Origin: SIG701 sp045539595
Lineage (GTDB): Bacteria > Bacillota > Clostridia > Oscillospirales > CAG-272
Assembly: GCA_045539595.1 (NCBI GenBank)
Contig: JAZQFQ010000111.1
Span: 1 to 62,733 of the forward strand
Direction of reading: 5' to 3'
DNA: 62,733 nucleotides
Position numbers and translations under genes: made by a program. Each line of letters opens with the position of its first letter. Within the stretch, counting starts at the first letter, position 1. Shown piece after piece: positions 8,382-16,735 of this stretch. The notes below the pieces were generated by a model. It was not told the origin of the DNA. It ran no database searches and saw nothing but the letters and a program-made list of their open reading frames with translations.

Positions 8382-9596
8382 ATGGCAGTAAAACCCGAAT
8401 GCATAGCAATGCTCCTTGCAGGCGGTCAGGGCAGCCGTCTCGGCATTCTGACAAAAAACATCGCAAAGCCTGCCGTGCCCTACGGCGGCAAATACCGCAT
8501 TATTGACTTCCCTCTTTCAAACTGCGTTAACTCCGGTATTTATACCGTCGGCGTACTGACGCAGTATCAGCCTCTTGAGCTGAATGATTATATCGGCAAC
8601 GGTCAGCCGTGGGATCTTGACAGAGCCAACGGCGGCGTACATATTCTTTCACCTTATCAGCAGATTAAGGGTACTGAATGGTACAAGGGTACCGCAAACG
8701 CAATCTATCAGAATATCAATTTCATTGAAAGATATGACCCCGAATATGTTCTTATTCTTTCGGGCGACCATATCTATAAGATGGATTATTCAAAGATGCT
8801 TGATTTCCACAAGGAAAAGAACGCGGACTGCACCATAGCAATGCTTGAAGTTTCCTGGGAAGAGGCAAGCCGTTTCGGTCTTATGATTGTTAATGACGAC
8901 GGCTCAATCAGCGAATTCGAAGAAAAACCCAAAAATCCCAGAAGCAACAAGGCATCAATGGGCGTTTACATTTTCAATTGGAAGAAGCTCAGAAAATATC
9001 TTATTGAGGACGAGGCAAAGGAAGGCTCGGGCAACGATTTCGGTCACGATGTTATTCCTGCAATGCACTCCGCAGGCGAAAGAATGTTTGCATATCAGTT
9101 TGACGGCTACTGGAAGGATGTAGGAACCATCAGCAGCCTCTGGGATGCAAACCTCGACCTTCTCAATCCCAAGGTTGACCTTGACCTCAATGATGACAGC
9201 TGGAGAATCTATTCCCGTTCACCCGCATCGCCTCCCCATTATGTGGGCGAAAATGCGGTTGTTGAGAATTCGATGATAACCGAAGGCTGCGAAATCAACG
9301 GAAAAACCGATTTCTCCGTTCTCTTTGCAAATGTTACAGTTGAAGAGGGCGCAGAGGTTAAATATTCAATCGTCATGCCCGGAACAGTAATTAAGAAGGG
9401 TGCAGTTGTTCAGTATTCGATAGTTGCCGAAAATGCAGTTATTGAAGAGGGAGCAGTTGTCGGCGAAAGCCCCGAAAACATGAATAACATTGAGGAATGG
9501 GGCGTAGCTGTTATCGGCAACGGCGTCAGAATCGGCAAGGGTGCAAAAATTGCTCCCGACACAATGACAGATAGCGATGTAGGAGGTGCTGAATAA
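8382..9596 (+). CDS. glgC: glucose-1-phosphate adenylyltransferase, catalytic subunit
   Basis: Forms ADP-glucose from ATP and glucose 1-phosphate, the committed step of glycogen synthesis. The 404-residue protein has the nucleotidyltransferase loop GGQGSRLGILT (residues 13-23), the catalytic Asp region SGDHIYKMDY, the substrate-site FEEKPKNP and a C-terminal left-handed beta-helix of hexapeptide repeats. The canonical loop is intact, unlike in GlgD next door. The stop codon overlaps the glgD start (TAATG), so the subunits are translationally coupled, as expected for a GlgC-GlgD heterotetramer. RBS AAGGAGG. Confidence 0.97.
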   Translation: MAVKPECIAMLLAGGQGSRLGILTKNIAKPAVPYGGKYRIIDFPLSNCVNSGIYTVGVLTQYQPLELNDYIGNGQPWDLDRANGGVHILSPYQQIKGTEWYKGTANAIYQNINFIERYDPEYVLILSGDHIYKMDYSKMLDFHKEKNADCTIAMLEVSWEEASRFGLMIVNDDGSISEFEEKPKNPRSNKASMGVYIFNWKKLRKYLIEDEAKEGSGNDFGHDVIPAMHSAGERMFAYQFDGYWKDVGTISSLWDANLDLLNPKVDLDLNDDSWRIYSRSPASPPHYVGENAVVENSMITEGCEINGKTDFSVLFANVTVEEGAEVKYSIVMPGTVIKKGAVVQYSIVAENAVIEEGAVVGESPENMNNIEEWGVAVIGNGVRIGKGAKIAPDTMTDSDVGGAE

Positions 9597-10708
9597 TGTC
9601 TGCAAAAAATGTTCTCGGCATTATCTTTTCGAATGCCTATGATGAAGCTCTTCCCCAGCTTACCGCACTGAGAACAATGGGCTCGATTCCGTTTGCTGCC
9701 CGTTACCGCCTTATTGACTTTCCTCTTTCAAACATGGTTAATTCAGGCATCACTCAGGTCGGCGTTATAACAAAGAGCAACTACCGTTCTCTTATGGATC
9801 ACCTCGGAACCGGAAAGCCCTGGGACCTTTCAAGAAAAAGAGAGGGCATGACTCTTCTTCCGCCCTACGATACTCCCGGCGCAGGCATCACCATCGGCAA
9901 GGCTGATGCTCTTTACGGATGCATCGACTATATCAGCGATTCAAAGAAAGAGCATGTTCTTATGACAGACTGCAATCTTGTTTGCAGCATGGATTATGAA
10001 AAACTCATCAAGGCTCACACCGCCAAGGATGCCGACATAACAATCGCATATGTTAACGGCAAGCCCTCCGAGCTTGATAACGGAACAGAGCTTATTATGG
10101 ACGAAGACGGCAGAGTTATCTCAACTGCTCTTATCGACTGCTACAGCGGAAACACAAATTATTCCGTTAAGGTTATGATAATCAGAAGAACTCTTCTCGA
10201 AAGACTTCTTCACGAGGCACACAGTTCAAAGATTGTTGACCTTGAAACTCTTATTTCCAAGAATGTCAAGCATCTGAGAGTTTACGGCTATGAAGTAACA
10301 GGCTTTGCAAGAGTTCTCGGCTCGCTCCAGAGCTATTACGACATCAGCCTTGAGCTTCTCAAGCTTGAAAACAGAAAAGAGCTTTTCGCTGCGGACAGAC
10401 CTGTTTATACAAAGGTCAGAGATCAGGTTCCCGCAGTTTACGGCATCGGCGCAAATGTTAAAAATTCGCTTATTGCCGACGGCTGCCATATCTACGGTGA
10501 GGTTGAAAACTGTATCCTTTTCAGAGGAGTTACCGTTGAAAAGGGCGCCAAGATAAAGAATTCAATTATCATGCAGGATACTTTTGTGGGCGAGAATTCA
10601 AGCCTCAACTGTGTCATAATTGATAAGGCGGCAGTAGTTAAACCCAATAAAACGCTTTGCGGCGATTCAAATTATCCTGTCTATATCGGCAAGGGAATTG
10701 TTATCTGA
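9596..10708 (+). CDS. glgD: GlgD, regulatory paralogue of ADP-glucose pyrophosphorylase
   Basis: A 370-residue paralogue of GlgC. In Bacillota GlgD has little activity alone but raises that of GlgC in the mixed tetramer. Here the GGxGxRL nucleotide loop is lost at the N-terminus (the region reads QLTALRTMGSIPFAARYRL), while the fold marks DFPLSNMVNSG and the C-terminal beta-helix remain. This agrees with a non-catalytic partner. It starts inside the glgC stop codon and is followed after 16 nt by the CAP-domain gene. Confidence 0.95.
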   Translation: MSAKNVLGIIFSNAYDEALPQLTALRTMGSIPFAARYRLIDFPLSNMVNSGITQVGVITKSNYRSLMDHLGTGKPWDLSRKREGMTLLPPYDTPGAGITIGKADALYGCIDYISDSKKEHVLMTDCNLVCSMDYEKLIKAHTAKDADITIAYVNGKPSELDNGTELIMDEDGRVISTALIDCYSGNTNYSVKVMIIRRTLLERLLHEAHSSKIVDLETLISKNVKHLRVYGYEVTGFARVLGSLQSYYDISLELLKLENRKELFAADRPVYTKVRDQVPAVYGIGANVKNSLIADGCHIYGEVENCILFRGVTVEKGAKIKNSIIMQDTFVGENSSLNCVIIDKAAVVKPNKTLCGDSNYPVYIGKGIVI

Positions 10709-10724
10709 GAAAGTGTGAAAACCA

Positions 10725-11669
10725 ATGTCCAGTAAAAACATTCTGACAGGTCTCGTCTGTATTATTGCGATGATTCTTGTTGTTGTAGTTGTGCTCGTCA
10801 AGACGGGCGTGCTCGAAAATACAGACAGAACCACAGAGATGGAAACAATAATAGAAACCTCGGTTGTGTATGAAAGTCAGACGAATGAAGAGGGAAGCGT
10901 TGAGTTTGTAACATGGGTGCATACTTATCCGAAGCCCAAATATTCGTCAAACCACACATACCCCACAACCAAGAGAAAAACAACCGTTCCCAACCCCGAC
11001 GAAACAACAGCTCCGTTTGTTGAGCAGTCGTCGTGGGTTATGGTTACGGACGAAAACGGCATGCCGCAGTTTGACGAAAACGGTGTACCGTTCACCGAGC
11101 TTATAACCTTTACCGTTCCTGCTGACAGCATAACAACAACCGAGCCTACCACGGAATTCGTTCCCAGAACGGAAGGCGTTGTTGTTACGAACATTTTTAA
11201 GCAGCCCGAAAAGGATGAAAACGGCAATCCCATAACCGAAATTGTAACTCTTGATGCACCGCCCACAACTCTTGCGGATATCTGGAGCGAAAATGTTCAG
11301 ACGGGAACAACCAAAAAAGGATTTATCAATCTTGAATCCAACATTAAAAGAGATGACAGCCTTGCACAGGCTATCGTTGACCAGATAAACAGAGACAGAG
11401 AGGCGGCAGGCTTGCCTGCCCTTGAACATGCTACGGGACTTAAGGCAACAGCAAGAACTAACAGCATGGCGATTGCGCTGCCCGAGGTTTACGGTGAGCC
11501 TACTGCTCCCGATGCATATACTCTTACTACGGGTTACGGCGGAAACTCTGTTTATCAGACGGTTAAAGCGGCAAACAACGCAACGGTTATGAGTGCCGAC
11601 ACAACCCAGATAGGCGTAGGCGTTGTTGTTTATGAAGGTAAGTATTATACAACAGTTATCTTTAACTGA
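10725..11669 (+). CDS. membrane-anchored CAP (SCP)-domain protein within the glycogen operon
   Basis: A 314-residue protein with a hydrophobic helix at residues 8-26 that should act as an uncleaved membrane anchor. A long Thr/Glu/Pro-rich linker (about 30-200) follows, containing two copies of a DENGxPxTE-type motif with a third, looser one. The C-terminal domain (about 212-314) begins AIVDQINRDREAAGLPAL and ends IGVGVVVYEGKYYTTVIF, the recognisable start and end of the CAP/SCP/PR-1 fold. The paired histidines seen in some CAP domains are not evident. It lies tightly between glgD and glgA (16 and 13 nt gaps), so it is co-transcribed with glycogen genes. Its role there is unknown; an outside-facing domain does not obviously fit a cytoplasmic pathway. 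Confidence 0.75.
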   Translation: MSSKNILTGLVCIIAMILVVVVVLVKTGVLENTDRTTEMETIIETSVVYESQTNEEGSVEFVTWVHTYPKPKYSSNHTYPTTKRKTTVPNPDETTAPFVEQSSWVMVTDENGMPQFDENGVPFTELITFTVPADSITTTEPTTEFVPRTEGVVVTNIFKQPEKDENGNPITEIVTLDAPPTTLADIWSENVQTGTTKKGFINLESNIKRDDSLAQAIVDQINRDREAAGLPALEHATGLKATARTNSMAIALPEVYGEPTAPDAYTLTTGYGGNSVYQTVKAANNATVMSADTTQIGVGVVVYEGKYYTTVIFN

Positions 11670-11682
11670 GAAAGGAAACGAA

Positions 11683-13101
11683 ATGAAAGTTCTTTATGTT
11701 GCAAGTGAGGCTCTTCCCTTTGCGGCAAGCGGCGGACTTGCAGATGTTGCAGGCTCACTGCCTCAGGCTCTCAGAAGACGCAAGGTTGCATGCAGAGTGG
11801 TTATGCCTCTTTACGGCACAATCAGTGACGAAATGCGTTCAAGCATGAAATTCATAACCAATATAATGGTTCCTGTTTCATGGCGCAGACAGTATTGCGG
11901 AATTTTTGAAGCCAAGGCAGGCGGAGTTATATATTATCTCATCGACAATGAATATTATTTCAAGAGAAACACTCTTTACGGTCATTACGATGACGGCGAA
12001 AGATTTGCTTTCTTCTCAAGAGCGGTTCTTGAAATTCTGCCCTATATAGATTTCAAGCCCGATATCATTCACTGCAATGACTGGCAGTCGGCTCTTGTTC
12101 CCGTATATTATTCAACCATTTACGGCAACAGAGAAGGTTACACCGGCATTAAAACCGTATTTACCATCCATAACATTCAGTATCAGGGAAAATACGGAAA
12201 CGAGATTCTCGGCGATGTTTTTGGTCTCGGAGAAGAAACAACATCTCTTCTTCAGTTCGGTGACTGCCTCAATCTGATGAAGGGCGGCATTGAGTGCGCC
12301 AACAAAGTAACAACCGTCAGCAACACCTATGCCGGCGAAATTCTTGACCCATGGTTCAGCCACGGTCTTGATCCCATTCTCAAGGAACGCTGCTATAAGC
12401 TCAGCGGTATCCTTAACGGTATTGACACAATCAATTATGACCCTGAAACCGACAAGGATATTTTTGAAAATTATTCTGCAAAAGCGCCCGAGGGTAAGAA
12501 GGCAAACAAGGCTGCGCTTCAGCAGATGTTCAATCTTCCCGTCAGAGACGATGTCCCTCTCATGGGCATAGTGACCCGTCTTGTTGCTCATAAAGGTCTT
12601 GACCTTATCAAGAGAATCATGTGGGATCTTCTTGCAACAACCGATATGCAGCTTGTAGTGCTTGGTTCGGGCGACTGGGAATACGAAGCTTTCTTTAAAG
12701 AGCTTGCAGCAGCCTTCCCCGATAAGGTAGGTCTGCGCCTCGGCTTTGTTCCCGATCTGGCAAGAAAGATTTATGCAGCCAGCGACCTGTTCCTTATGCC
12801 TTCAAAGAGCGAGCCCTGCGGACTTTCGCAGATGGTTGCGCTTCGCTACGGCTCAATCCCCATCGTAAGAGAAACAGGCGGTCTTAAGGACACAATTACC
12901 GACAGCGGCGACGGCATGGGCAACGGTTTCACCTTCAAGAGCTATGATGCCTATGATATGCTTGATGCAATAAGACGCGCTCTCGGCGCTTATTACGATA
13001 AGGAATACTGGCAGACTCTCGTTATCAGAGCTCTTAAATGCGATAACAGCTGGGGTCGCTCGGCAAGAGAATATATCAAGCTTTACGAATCAATCCTCTA
13101 A
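11683..13101 (+). CDS. glgA: glycogen synthase (ADP-glucose)
   Basis: Transfers glucose from ADP-glucose to the growing alpha-1,4 chain. The 472-residue GT5 enzyme has the N-terminal KxGGL-type motif as ASGGLADVAG (residues 14-23), HCNDWQ near residue 128, and the C-terminal region SEPCGLSQMVALRYG with TGGLKDT. The start MKVLYVASEALPF is the family start and has GAAAGGA upstream. A longer in-frame start inside the CAP gene is unlikely. Last gene of the operon; a strong bidirectional terminator follows. Confidence 0.97.
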   Translation: MKVLYVASEALPFAASGGLADVAGSLPQALRRRKVACRVVMPLYGTISDEMRSSMKFITNIMVPVSWRRQYCGIFEAKAGGVIYYLIDNEYYFKRNTLYGHYDDGERFAFFSRAVLEILPYIDFKPDIIHCNDWQSALVPVYYSTIYGNREGYTGIKTVFTIHNIQYQGKYGNEILGDVFGLGEETTSLLQFGDCLNLMKGGIECANKVTTVSNTYAGEILDPWFSHGLDPILKERCYKLSGILNGIDTINYDPETDKDIFENYSAKAPEGKKANKAALQQMFNLPVRDDVPLMGIVTRLVAHKGLDLIKRIMWDLLATTDMQLVVLGSGDWEYEAFFKELAAAFPDKVGLRLGFVPDLARKIYAASDLFLMPSKSEPCGLSQMVALRYGSIPIVRETGGLKDTITDSGDGMGNGFTFKSYDAYDMLDAIRRALGAYYDKEYWQTLVIRALKCDNSWGRSAREYIKLYESIL

Positions 13102-13108
13102 AAGCAAT

Positions 13109-13139
13109 AAAACCACCCGTTTCAAAAACGGGTGGTTTT
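13109..13139. terminator. bidirectional intrinsic terminator between glgA and an XRE gene
   Basis: A perfect 13-bp inverted repeat (13109-13121 with 13127-13139, arms AAAACCACCCGTT/AACGGGTGGTTTT). It begins with A and ends with T runs, so it can end both glgA transcription (+) and that of the convergent XRE gene (-). Confidence 0.92.
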
Positions 13140-13146
13140 GATTGGA

Positions 13147-13800
13147 TTATCTTAAAAATTCAAACGGCACGGGAGGACACTGCTCTGTTGCGGCACGGAC
13201 GATGAAATCCTCCGCTTCGCTGACGAGGGTCTTAATTGCTTCGGGAACAGGCATGTCGGGAACGGGCTTTTTATTTTTTGACGGAGTGATGGCTTTGTAT
13301 GCGGCAAGCTCGGCAATTCCGAGATACATAGGATTACAGCATACTTCACCGTTAACAAAAGCCCTGCCGCACCAGTTTTTCGGTAGATTTCCTGCTTTGG
13401 CTTGAATGAGAATTATTTTGTAAAGTGCGATTGCATAGAGCATATCAAGCTTCATGTTGCTTGCACTTTCCGTGTCTTTAATAAGCTGTGTTATAAGAGT
13501 TCCAGCTTTTATAAATGTTTTTCCGGTCGGAGCGGAATCCGAGGAAGGATCATCGCTCAGAATTTCGTTTGACAGAATATTCATTTCATTGCGATTTTTT
13601 GAGCGTCCGAGAAGATAGTCACAGGTAACACCGTAGAAATCTGCAACCCTTATCAAAAAGCTTTGCCCGCATTCTCTTATGCCTTTTTCATAATGAGAAA
13701 GCAGAGCCTGAGATATGCCGAGCTTTGCGGCGGCTTCTTTCTGGCTCAATCCCTTTTCTTTTCGAAGTTCGGTTAATATAATCGGAAATTTTTTATCCAT
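13147..13800 (-). CDS. XRE-family transcriptional regulator
   Basis: A 217-residue protein with an N-terminal Cro/C1-type helix-turn-helix at about residues 7-60 (KGLSQKEAAAKLGISQALLSHYEKG), ending with the common FYGVTCDYLLGRS. The remaining 150 residues are mostly helical with no recognised enzyme motif and may sense a ligand or form dimers. The ATG at 13800 has GGAG 6 nt upstream; a TTG two codons earlier is less likely. It is divergent from the histidine-phosphatase gene, and the shared region holds palindromic and repeated AT-rich sites (13814-13853), so it may control itself and that gene. Target unknown. Confidence 0.85.
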   Translation of the reverse strand: MDKKFPIILTELRKEKGLSQKEAAAKLGISQALLSHYEKGIRECGQSFLIRVADFYGVTCDYLLGRSKNRNEMNILSNEILSDDPSSDSAPTGKTFIKAGTLITQLIKDTESASNMKLDMLYAIALYKIILIQAKAGNLPKNWCGRAFVNGEVCCNPMYLGIAELAAYKAITPSKNKKPVPDMPVPEAIKTLVSEAEDFIVRAATEQCPPVPFEFLR

Positions 13801-13813
13801 AAGCAACTCCTAA

Positions 13814-13853
13814 AAGTATAATTATACTTAACTATTATACACTGTATTATACA
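13814..13853. promoter_or_regulatory. candidate operator region of the XRE regulator
   Basis: A 16-bp perfect palindrome, AAGTATAATTATACTT (13814-13829), is followed by two direct copies of TATTATACA (13833-13841 and 13845-13853) spaced 12 bp apart. All share a TATAAT/ATTATA core that also gives minus-strand -10 sequences. Its position just before the XRE start suggests autoregulation; this is inferred from position and symmetry. Confidence 0.45.
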
Positions 13854-13906
13854 AATTGTATATTGTTAAAAACCAACGAAAAACATTACCTTTTTTTGGA
13901 GGAAAA

Positions 13907-14539
13907 ATGAAGTCCTACACCATTCATCTCATCCGAAATGCCCTCACCGATGAAAATCTTGAAGGCAGATATATCGGTCACACCAATGTTGAACTTAGCG
14001 AAGACGGCAAGGAGCAGCTCCACCTGATGAAAAACGAGCTTATTTATCCGCCCGTTGATGCTGTTTTTACCAGTCCTCTTAAGCGCTGTACCCAGACGGC
14101 AGAAGTTCTTTACCCCGACAGTAAGCCTATCGTTATCGATGGGTTTATCGAATATAATTTCGGCGAGTTTGAAAACAAAACTGCCGAACAGCTTGAAAAA
14201 TACGAGGAATTCCCCAAATGGCTTGCCGGAGAAAAGGGCGTAAAGCCCCCCTACGGCGAAAGCAACGAAGATTTTTCAAAAAGAGTGTGCGATACCTTTG
14301 AAAAGGTCGCGGAGGGCCTTATGAAAACAGGCACTACCTCTGCGGCAATCGTTACTCACGGTGGCGTTATTATGACGATTCTTGCCGCTTACGGAATTCC
14401 TGAATATCCCATGCATGAATGGCTTACTCCGAACGGTTGCGGATTTACCGTTAAGGTTAATCCCTCGCTCTGGATGAGAGCAAAGAAATTTGAGGTTTTC
14501 AGCGAATTTCCTTATGAAAGAGAAGAATTACCAGATTAA
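13907..14539 (+). CDS. histidine-phosphatase-fold protein lacking the catalytic His
   Basis: A 210-residue protein of the histidine phosphatase (phosphoglycerate-mutase-like) family. It keeps FTSPLKRCTQTAEVLYP, the FGEFE acid region and the second histidine motif IVTHGGV. The N-terminal LxRHGxT motif, whose His carries the phosphate, reads HLIRNALTD here (Asn11 in place of His). It may therefore be inactive as a phosphatase or bind a phosphorylated ligand. The ATG at 13907 has TTGGAGGAAAA upstream; more upstream in-frame codons lack a ribosome site. It is followed after 12 nt by the GH35 gene, so the two form an operon. Confidence 0.85.
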   Translation: MKSYTIHLIRNALTDENLEGRYIGHTNVELSEDGKEQLHLMKNELIYPPVDAVFTSPLKRCTQTAEVLYPDSKPIVIDGFIEYNFGEFENKTAEQLEKYEEFPKWLAGEKGVKPPYGESNEDFSKRVCDTFEKVAEGLMKTGTTSAAIVTHGGVIMTILAAYGIPEYPMHEWLTPNGCGFTVKVNPSLWMRAKKFEVFSEFPYEREELPD

Positions 14540-14551
14540 AGGAAGGTTACA

Positions 14552-16300
14552 ATGAATACATTTACCATAGAAAAAGACAGCTTTAAGCTTAATGGCGAGC
14601 CTTTCAGAATAATTGCAGGTGCAATCCATTATTTCAGAGTTCCTGCCGAATATTGGCGCGACAGACTCATAAAGCTCAAGGCATGCGGTTTTAATACTGT
14701 TGAAACTTATGTTGCATGGAATCTCCACGAGAAAAAAGAGGGCGAATTTGATTATTCGGATATGCTTGACATCGAAAAATTCCTTGACATTGCCGCGGAG
14801 CTTGGTCTTTACGCAATTGTTCGTCCGGGACCGTACATCTGCTCCGAGTGGGATTTCGGCGGTCTGCCCTGGTGGCTTCTTAAGAATGATTCGATGGCGC
14901 TTCGCTGCATGGATAAGGATTATCTTGCGGCGGTTGACAGATTCTTTGATGATTTTATCCCCAGAATTGTGAACCATCAAATAACAAAGGGCGGCAATGT
15001 TATTCTTGTTCAGGTTGAAAACGAATACGGCAGCTACGGCGACGACAGTGAATACATTCGATATCTTGCCGCAGGACTTAAGGACAGGGGAGTTGAGGTT
15101 CCTCTCTTCACTTCCGACGGTGCGGAATATCAGATGCTGACAGGCGGCACCGTTCCCGAAATTCATAAAACCGCAAACTTCGGTTCAAGGGCAAAGGAGC
15201 AATTTGAAAGACTTCGCGAGTATCAGCCCGACGGCCCTCTTATGTGCACCGAGTTCTGGAACGGTTGGTTTGACCACTGGACAGAGGAACACCACAGCCG
15301 CGATCCGCAGGATGCTGCAAACGCAATGGATGAGATTCTTTCAATGGGTGCAAGCCTTTCGGCTTATATGTTCCACGGCGGCACTAACTTCGGATACATG
15401 AACGGTGCAAACGATTATGATGCGTATGAGCCTACCGTGTCAAGCTACGATGATGATGCTCCCGTTAACGAAAGCGGTGACCTCACCGAAAAATACTATA
15501 AATTCAAAGAGATAATCTCAAAATATGCTCCGATTCCCAATGTTGAGTTGCCTGCACCGATAAAGAAGAAAAAATACGGAGAGATAGAATTTACCCATTT
15601 CGCAAAGCTTTTTGATAACCTCGATGTGCTTTCAGCTCCTGTTGAATCGGTTATGCCCCTGACTATGGAAAAGCTTGACCAGGGCTACGGATTTGTGCTC
15701 TATAAGGCGTTCGTAAGAGGTCCGAGAGGTCCTCAGCCCATAAGACTTCAGGATGTGCATGACAGAGGATATATCTATCTCAACGGTGAGTTTGCGGGCA
15801 TTCAGTACAGAAACGACGAGAAGCCTCAGAATATTGTTGCTATCGAAGAAGATGGTGCAGAGCTTGCCGTTCTTGTTGAAAACATGGGCAGAGTCAATTA
15901 CGGTGCAAAGCTCAAGGATGCAAAAGGCATAACTCAAGGCATTGGCTTCGGCAATAATTTTGTTTATCACTGGAAGAACTATCCGCTTCCGCTCGATGAT
16001 GTTTCGGGCGTTGACTTCAAAGAAGGCGTTCCCGCATTTGACGGCGCTCCGACGCTCCTTAAAGCGGAGTTTGATGTTGATGAGTGCTGCGATACCTTTG
16101 TTAAGCTTCCCGACTTTAAGAAGGGCATTATTATAGTTAATAACCGCGTTCTTTCAAGGCATTGGGAGGTTGGTCCTCAGCGCTCGGCATATCTGCCTGC
16201 GCCTTTCCTCAAAGAAGGCAAAAACGAAATTGTTGTGCTTGAACTTGAGGGTTATCAGAAGCCTGTCGCAATTCTTGATGACGAACCCGATATAGGATGA
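14552..16300 (+). CDS. GH35 beta-galactosidase, cytoplasmic
   Basis: A 582-residue glycoside hydrolase family 35 enzyme that releases terminal beta-galactose. Family marks are the N-terminal GAIHYFRVPAEYWRDRL (residues 22-38), GFNTVETYVAWNLHE, RPGPYICSEWDFGGLPWWLL, QVENEYGSYG (acid/base Glu) and CTEFWNGWFDHW (nucleophile Glu). C-terminal beta-domains follow. No signal peptide, so it should act on imported galactosides. Co-transcribed with the histidine-phosphatase-fold gene; a terminator follows 74 nt after the stop codon. Confidence 0.93.
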   Translation: MNTFTIEKDSFKLNGEPFRIIAGAIHYFRVPAEYWRDRLIKLKACGFNTVETYVAWNLHEKKEGEFDYSDMLDIEKFLDIAAELGLYAIVRPGPYICSEWDFGGLPWWLLKNDSMALRCMDKDYLAAVDRFFDDFIPRIVNHQITKGGNVILVQVENEYGSYGDDSEYIRYLAAGLKDRGVEVPLFTSDGAEYQMLTGGTVPEIHKTANFGSRAKEQFERLREYQPDGPLMCTEFWNGWFDHWTEEHHSRDPQDAANAMDEILSMGASLSAYMFHGGTNFGYMNGANDYDAYEPTVSSYDDDAPVNESGDLTEKYYKFKEIISKYAPIPNVELPAPIKKKKYGEIEFTHFAKLFDNLDVLSAPVESVMPLTMEKLDQGYGFVLYKAFVRGPRGPQPIRLQDVHDRGYIYLNGEFAGIQYRNDEKPQNIVAIEEDGAELAVLVENMGRVNYGAKLKDAKGITQGIGFGNNFVYHWKNYPLPLDDVSGVDFKEGVPAFDGAPTLLKAEFDVDECCDTFVKLPDFKKGIIIVNNRVLSRHWEVGPQRSAYLPAPFLKEGKNEIVVLELEGYQKPVAILDDEPDIG

Positions 16301-16373
16301 TTACGATATATTAATGTAATAAAAAATATAATAAAATTTTTATACATGCTATAATAATTTTACTATTAACAAA

Positions 16374-16424
16374 ACCTGCGTCTTTTTTGAAATTCAAGTT
16401 TCGAAAGACGCAGGTCTGTTTTTG
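16374..16424 (+). terminator. intrinsic terminator after the GH35 gene
   Basis: A 12-bp inverted repeat (16374-16385, ACCTGCGTCTTT, with 16404-16415) with an 18-nt loop and then TCTGTTTTT. The rest of 16301-16550 is AT-rich and shows no gene. Confidence 0.85.
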
Positions 16425-16554
16425 TATTCCAAAAAAGCATCAGCAAAATCAACAAATCTTAAAAAATAATAAACAAAGTTTTCTTAAAAAAATCTTAAAA
16501 TTTCGTATGAATGCACAAATAAATTTGTTCCTAAAATTTATTTTTAAAATTTAC

Positions 16555-16583
16555 TTGACAAAATATTTAAATATATGTATACT
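16555..16583 (+). promoter_or_regulatory. strong sigma-A promoter of rpoB
   Basis: TTGACA (16555-16560), 17 nt of AT-rich spacer, TATACT (16578-16583). It gives rpoB its own promoter, about 150 nt before the start codon, with a structured leader in between. Confidence 0.85.
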
Positions 16584-16624
16584 ATTGTCTCGCATTGTTA
16601 AAGTGGAAATTAATACCCTATATT

Positions 16625-16655
16625 ATCTCTTATATTACGCGTAATAATAAGAGAT
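16625..16655 (+). promoter_or_regulatory. long hairpin in the rpoB leader
   Basis: ATCTCTTAT (16625-16633) pairs with ATAAGAGAT (16647-16655), and the inner ATTAC/GTAAT extends the stem around a one-base bulge. A T run (TGTTTTT) follows a few bases later, so the structure could attenuate rpoBC transcription or control its translation. No known leader family was recognised. Confidence 0.45.
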
Positions 16656-16735
16656 TCGGGTGTTTTTCCGCTGAATGGAAATTCGGCATTCCACATGGAA
16701 ATGGAAGATTTAAAGAAACGGAGTGATTTAGCCTA

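Noticed and set aside
16387..16644. AT-rich plus-strand frame before rpoB
   Set aside because: Lies over a terminator and the rpoB promoter; composition is Lys/Asn/Ile-rich as expected from random AT-rich DNA.
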